A DNA stretch of 7,426 bases from Micrococcales bacterium (GTDB taxonomy: Bacteria; Actinomycetota; Actinomycetes; Actinomycetales; Microbacteriaceae). The notes beneath the pieces are model-generated. The model made no database searches. It saw nothing but the letters and a program-made list of their open reading frames with translations, and had not been told where the DNA came from. Position numbers and translations under genes: made by a program. Location: positions 1-7,426 of the forward strand of contig CANFPR010000042.1 of assembly GCA_947448975.1 (NCBI GenBank), read 5' to 3'. Shown here in pieces: positions 6,100 to 7,426 of this stretch; within the stretch, counting starts at the first letter, position 1, and every line of letters starts with the position of its first letter.

Positions 6100-7023
6100 G
6101 TGATTGAAAACCCGGTGGGCAAAACTATGAAAGGTTCCGATATTTCGGCACCAAAGTCGTTTGCTCACCGGGTTTCTTCACGCCTCTACACCAATGCAAA
6201 GTTGCGTTTGAGGCTGCTTATTGCAACACCTCTGCTCTGGCTGGCTTTGGTTTACGTGGCTGCTTTGCTTGCACTCTTCGTAACCGCGTTCTGGACCATG
6301 GACTCGTTTACTGGTGAAATTCGTGCCGACTGGAACATCGAAAACTTTGTAAAGCTCTTCACAAACTCGCTCTACCAGACTGTGACCCTGCGAACGCTCG
6401 GCATAGCGCTGCTGGTCACGGTGGTTGACATTCTTATTGCCCTGCCGATTGCCTTTTTCATGGCAAAAATTGCATCACCCCGCATGCGCGGCATTTTGGT
6501 GATCTCCATTCTCATGCCGCTGTGGGCCTCGTACCTCGTGAAGGCATATGCCTGGAGGTCGGTGCTTAGCAACGAGGGAATCTTGCAGTGGCTACTTCGC
6601 CCGCTGGGGTTAGACACCCCAGGCTACAGCCTCGTCGGCGCAGCTCTCACGCTTGGCTATATCTGGCTGCCATATGTGATTCTGCCGATCTATACCGGGC
6701 TCGAAAAGGTGCCGCAGAACATACTTGAAGCATCATCTGATCTTGGTGCCAAAACTTGGAGCACACTTCGACTTATCGTCTTTCCTCTTCTGCTTCCCGC
6801 AATCGCGGCGGGCTCAATATTCGCCTTCTCGTTGACCATGGGCGACTACATCACCATCAACATCGTCGGCGGCGCTACGCAGATGCTTGGAAACCTGGTT
6901 TACACGAACGTCGGTACCGCCAACAATCTGCCGATGGCCGCAGCCATTGCGATGATTCCTATCGCGATCATGTTCATCTACCTTTCGGTCATTCGAAAAA
7001 CCGGCGCTCTGGATAACCTCTGA
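6100..7023 (+). CDS. Spermidine/putrescine-type ABC importer, first permease (PotB/YdcU-like)
   Basis: This is an integral membrane subunit of the importer. From the GTG at 6100 it has 307 residues and about six hydrophobic helices (near 38-62, 99-122, 131-153, 176-199, 225-247 and 277-297). The cytoplasmic EAA loop that docks the ATPase is clear: Glu210-Ala211, Gly216, Ile226 and Pro229, with exact EAA-x3-G-x9-I-x-x-P spacing. The start is uncertain. GTG 6100 lies 9 nt after the binding-protein stop with only AAGGG some 14 nt upstream. ATG 6127 has GGTGGG (6114-6119) 7 nt before it and would give 298 residues. Nothing of the membrane region depends on the choice. A long inverted repeat (6108-6175) covers this start region and could control its translation. 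The gene overlaps the next by one base. Confidence 0.93.
   Translation: MIENPVGKTMKGSDISAPKSFAHRVSSRLYTNAKLRLRLLIATPLLWLALVYVAALLALFVTAFWTMDSFTGEIRADWNIENFVKLFTNSLYQTVTLRTLGIALLVTVVDILIALPIAFFMAKIASPRMRGILVISILMPLWASYLVKAYAWRSVLSNEGILQWLLRPLGLDTPGYSLVGAALTLGYIWLPYVILPIYTGLEKVPQNILEASSDLGAKTWSTLRLIVFPLLLPAIAAGSIFAFSLTMGDYITINIVGGATQMLGNLVYTNVGTANNLPMAAAIAMIPIAIMFIYLSVIRKTGALDNL
6108..6175 (+). promoter_or_regulatory. Long inverted repeat / RNA hairpin over the permease start
   Basis: AAACCCGGTGGGCAAA (6108-6123) pairs with TTTGCTCACCGGGTTT (6160-6175) over 16 consecutive positions: 15 Watson-Crick and one G-U (6118 with 6165). The 36-nt loop holds a second hairpin, GGT-t-CCGA-TATT-TCGG-c-ACC (6133-6152). 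The alternative start ATG (6127-6129) lies just inside the loop, and its ribosome-site-like GGTGGG is buried in the stem. There is no clear T-tract after the 3' arm (only TTTCTTC). Possible roles are limiting permease translation, protecting the upstream binding-protein mRNA from 3' decay, or partial attenuation. The pairing is seen directly; the role is inferred. Confidence 0.6.
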
Positions 7024-7426
7024 TGCGTCTTTCTCGAACCGCGAAAACCGTGCTTGGCCTTCTAAGTGCCATGACGCTCATCTACATCTACACGCCAATC
7101 GGCGTGGTGTTGATCAACTCGTTCAACGCCAGCAAAAACATGTCTTGGCCGCCAACGGAGTTCACTCTTCATTGGTGGCAGGTTGCAACACAGAGCGCGG
7201 GGATGCTCTCGGCGCTGGGAACCAGCATCCTGGTGGCAACTGCATCGGCAACCATCGCACTGCTGCTTGGAACTCTTTTGGCCCTGGCGATGTCTCGTTA
7301 CAAGTTCTTTGGTAAGCAGCCGGTTTCGCTGATGGTTATTTTGCCGATCGCGCTGCCCGGCATTGTCACCGGTATCGCCCTGAACAACGCGTTTAGAACG
7401 CTGCTTGGCGTGCAACTGACCATTGC
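7023..7426 (+). CDS. ABC importer, second permease (PotC/YdcV-like), partial at right edge
   Basis: The frame starts at ATG 7023, overlapping the first permease's TGA (7021-7023) by one base, and runs 134 codons to the window end without a stop. The protein begins MRLSRTAKTVLGLL. A first membrane helix spans about 12-32, followed by the segment LINSFNASKNMSWPP (30-44) that is typical of the second permease in polyamine importers. Further helices lie near 62-90 and 100-122. The EAA loop should fall beyond the edge, so its ATPase contact cannot be checked. Family members are about 260-280 residues, so roughly half the gene is here. With the first permease it would form the heterodimeric channel. 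Start-stop overlap implies coupled translation. Confidence 0.92.
   Translation, partial: MRLSRTAKTVLGLLSAMTLIYIYTPIGVVLINSFNASKNMSWPPTEFTLHWWQVATQSAGMLSALGTSILVATASATIALLLGTLLALAMSRYKFFGKQPVSLMVILPIALPGIVTGIALNNAFRTLLGVQLTI

Noticed and set aside
7091..7106. Perfect hairpin CACGCC-AATC-GGCGTG inside the second permease gene
   Set aside because: A 6-bp stem is common by chance, and it falls in clearly coding sequence with no T-tract.
7062..7415. 117-codon open frame on the minus strand opposite the second permease
   Set aside because: The plus-strand frame clearly encodes a permease with membrane helices and family motifs. The antisense product is an Arg/Gln/His/Cys-rich string with no family likeness.

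Overview
The window looks like ordinary chromosome from a free-living actinobacterium. The protein families, the moderate GC (roughly half, judged by eye), mixed ATG/GTG/TTG starts and tight gene packing would suit a small-genome aquatic member of the Microbacteriaceae. That placement is inference; no marker gene here fixes the taxon. I see no insertion sequence, phage gene, CRISPR array or other sign of recent transfer.

Layout from left to right. At 1-66 there is an open frame that may be the tail of an upstream gene. A tRNA-Arg(UCU) follows at 73-145, then a PhnA/YjdM zinc-ribbon protein (174-521), both on the plus strand. A 96-bp convergent gap (522-617) holds two candidate stem-loops. Next comes a minus-strand pair reading leftward: an SDR oxidoreductase (1570-2373, first gene) and L-lactate dehydrogenase (618-1565, second gene), 4 nt apart. 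A 108-bp divergent gap separates the SDR gene from a glutathione-peroxidase-family thiol peroxidase (2482-2958, plus). That gene runs tail to tail into an aldo/keto reductase (2955-3821, minus), with 4 nt of overlap. After an 82-bp divergent gap, a plus-strand ABC importer operon fills the rest: ATPase (3904-4920), lipoprotein substrate-binding protein (4930-6090), first permease (6100-7023) and second permease (7023 to the right edge, cut off).

How the genes fit together. The left half is a loose cluster of redox enzymes. LDH can recycle NADH, the SDR and aldo/keto reductase reduce or oxidise carbonyls and alcohols, and the peroxidase removes peroxides using thiols. Only SDR-ldh looks like a true operon. 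The right half is a complete-looking spermidine/putrescine-type (PotABCD / YdcSTUV-like) importer. The binding protein captures substrate outside the membrane, two six-helix permeases form the channel, and the ATPase drives transport.

The most notable feature that the genes do not explain is a 16-bp inverted repeat (15 Watson-Crick pairs plus one G-U) at 6108-6175. It encloses a second small hairpin and sits exactly over the translation start region of the first permease. It could set the expression ratio between binding protein and permease. I found no evidence of a wholly new system; the other findings are modest.
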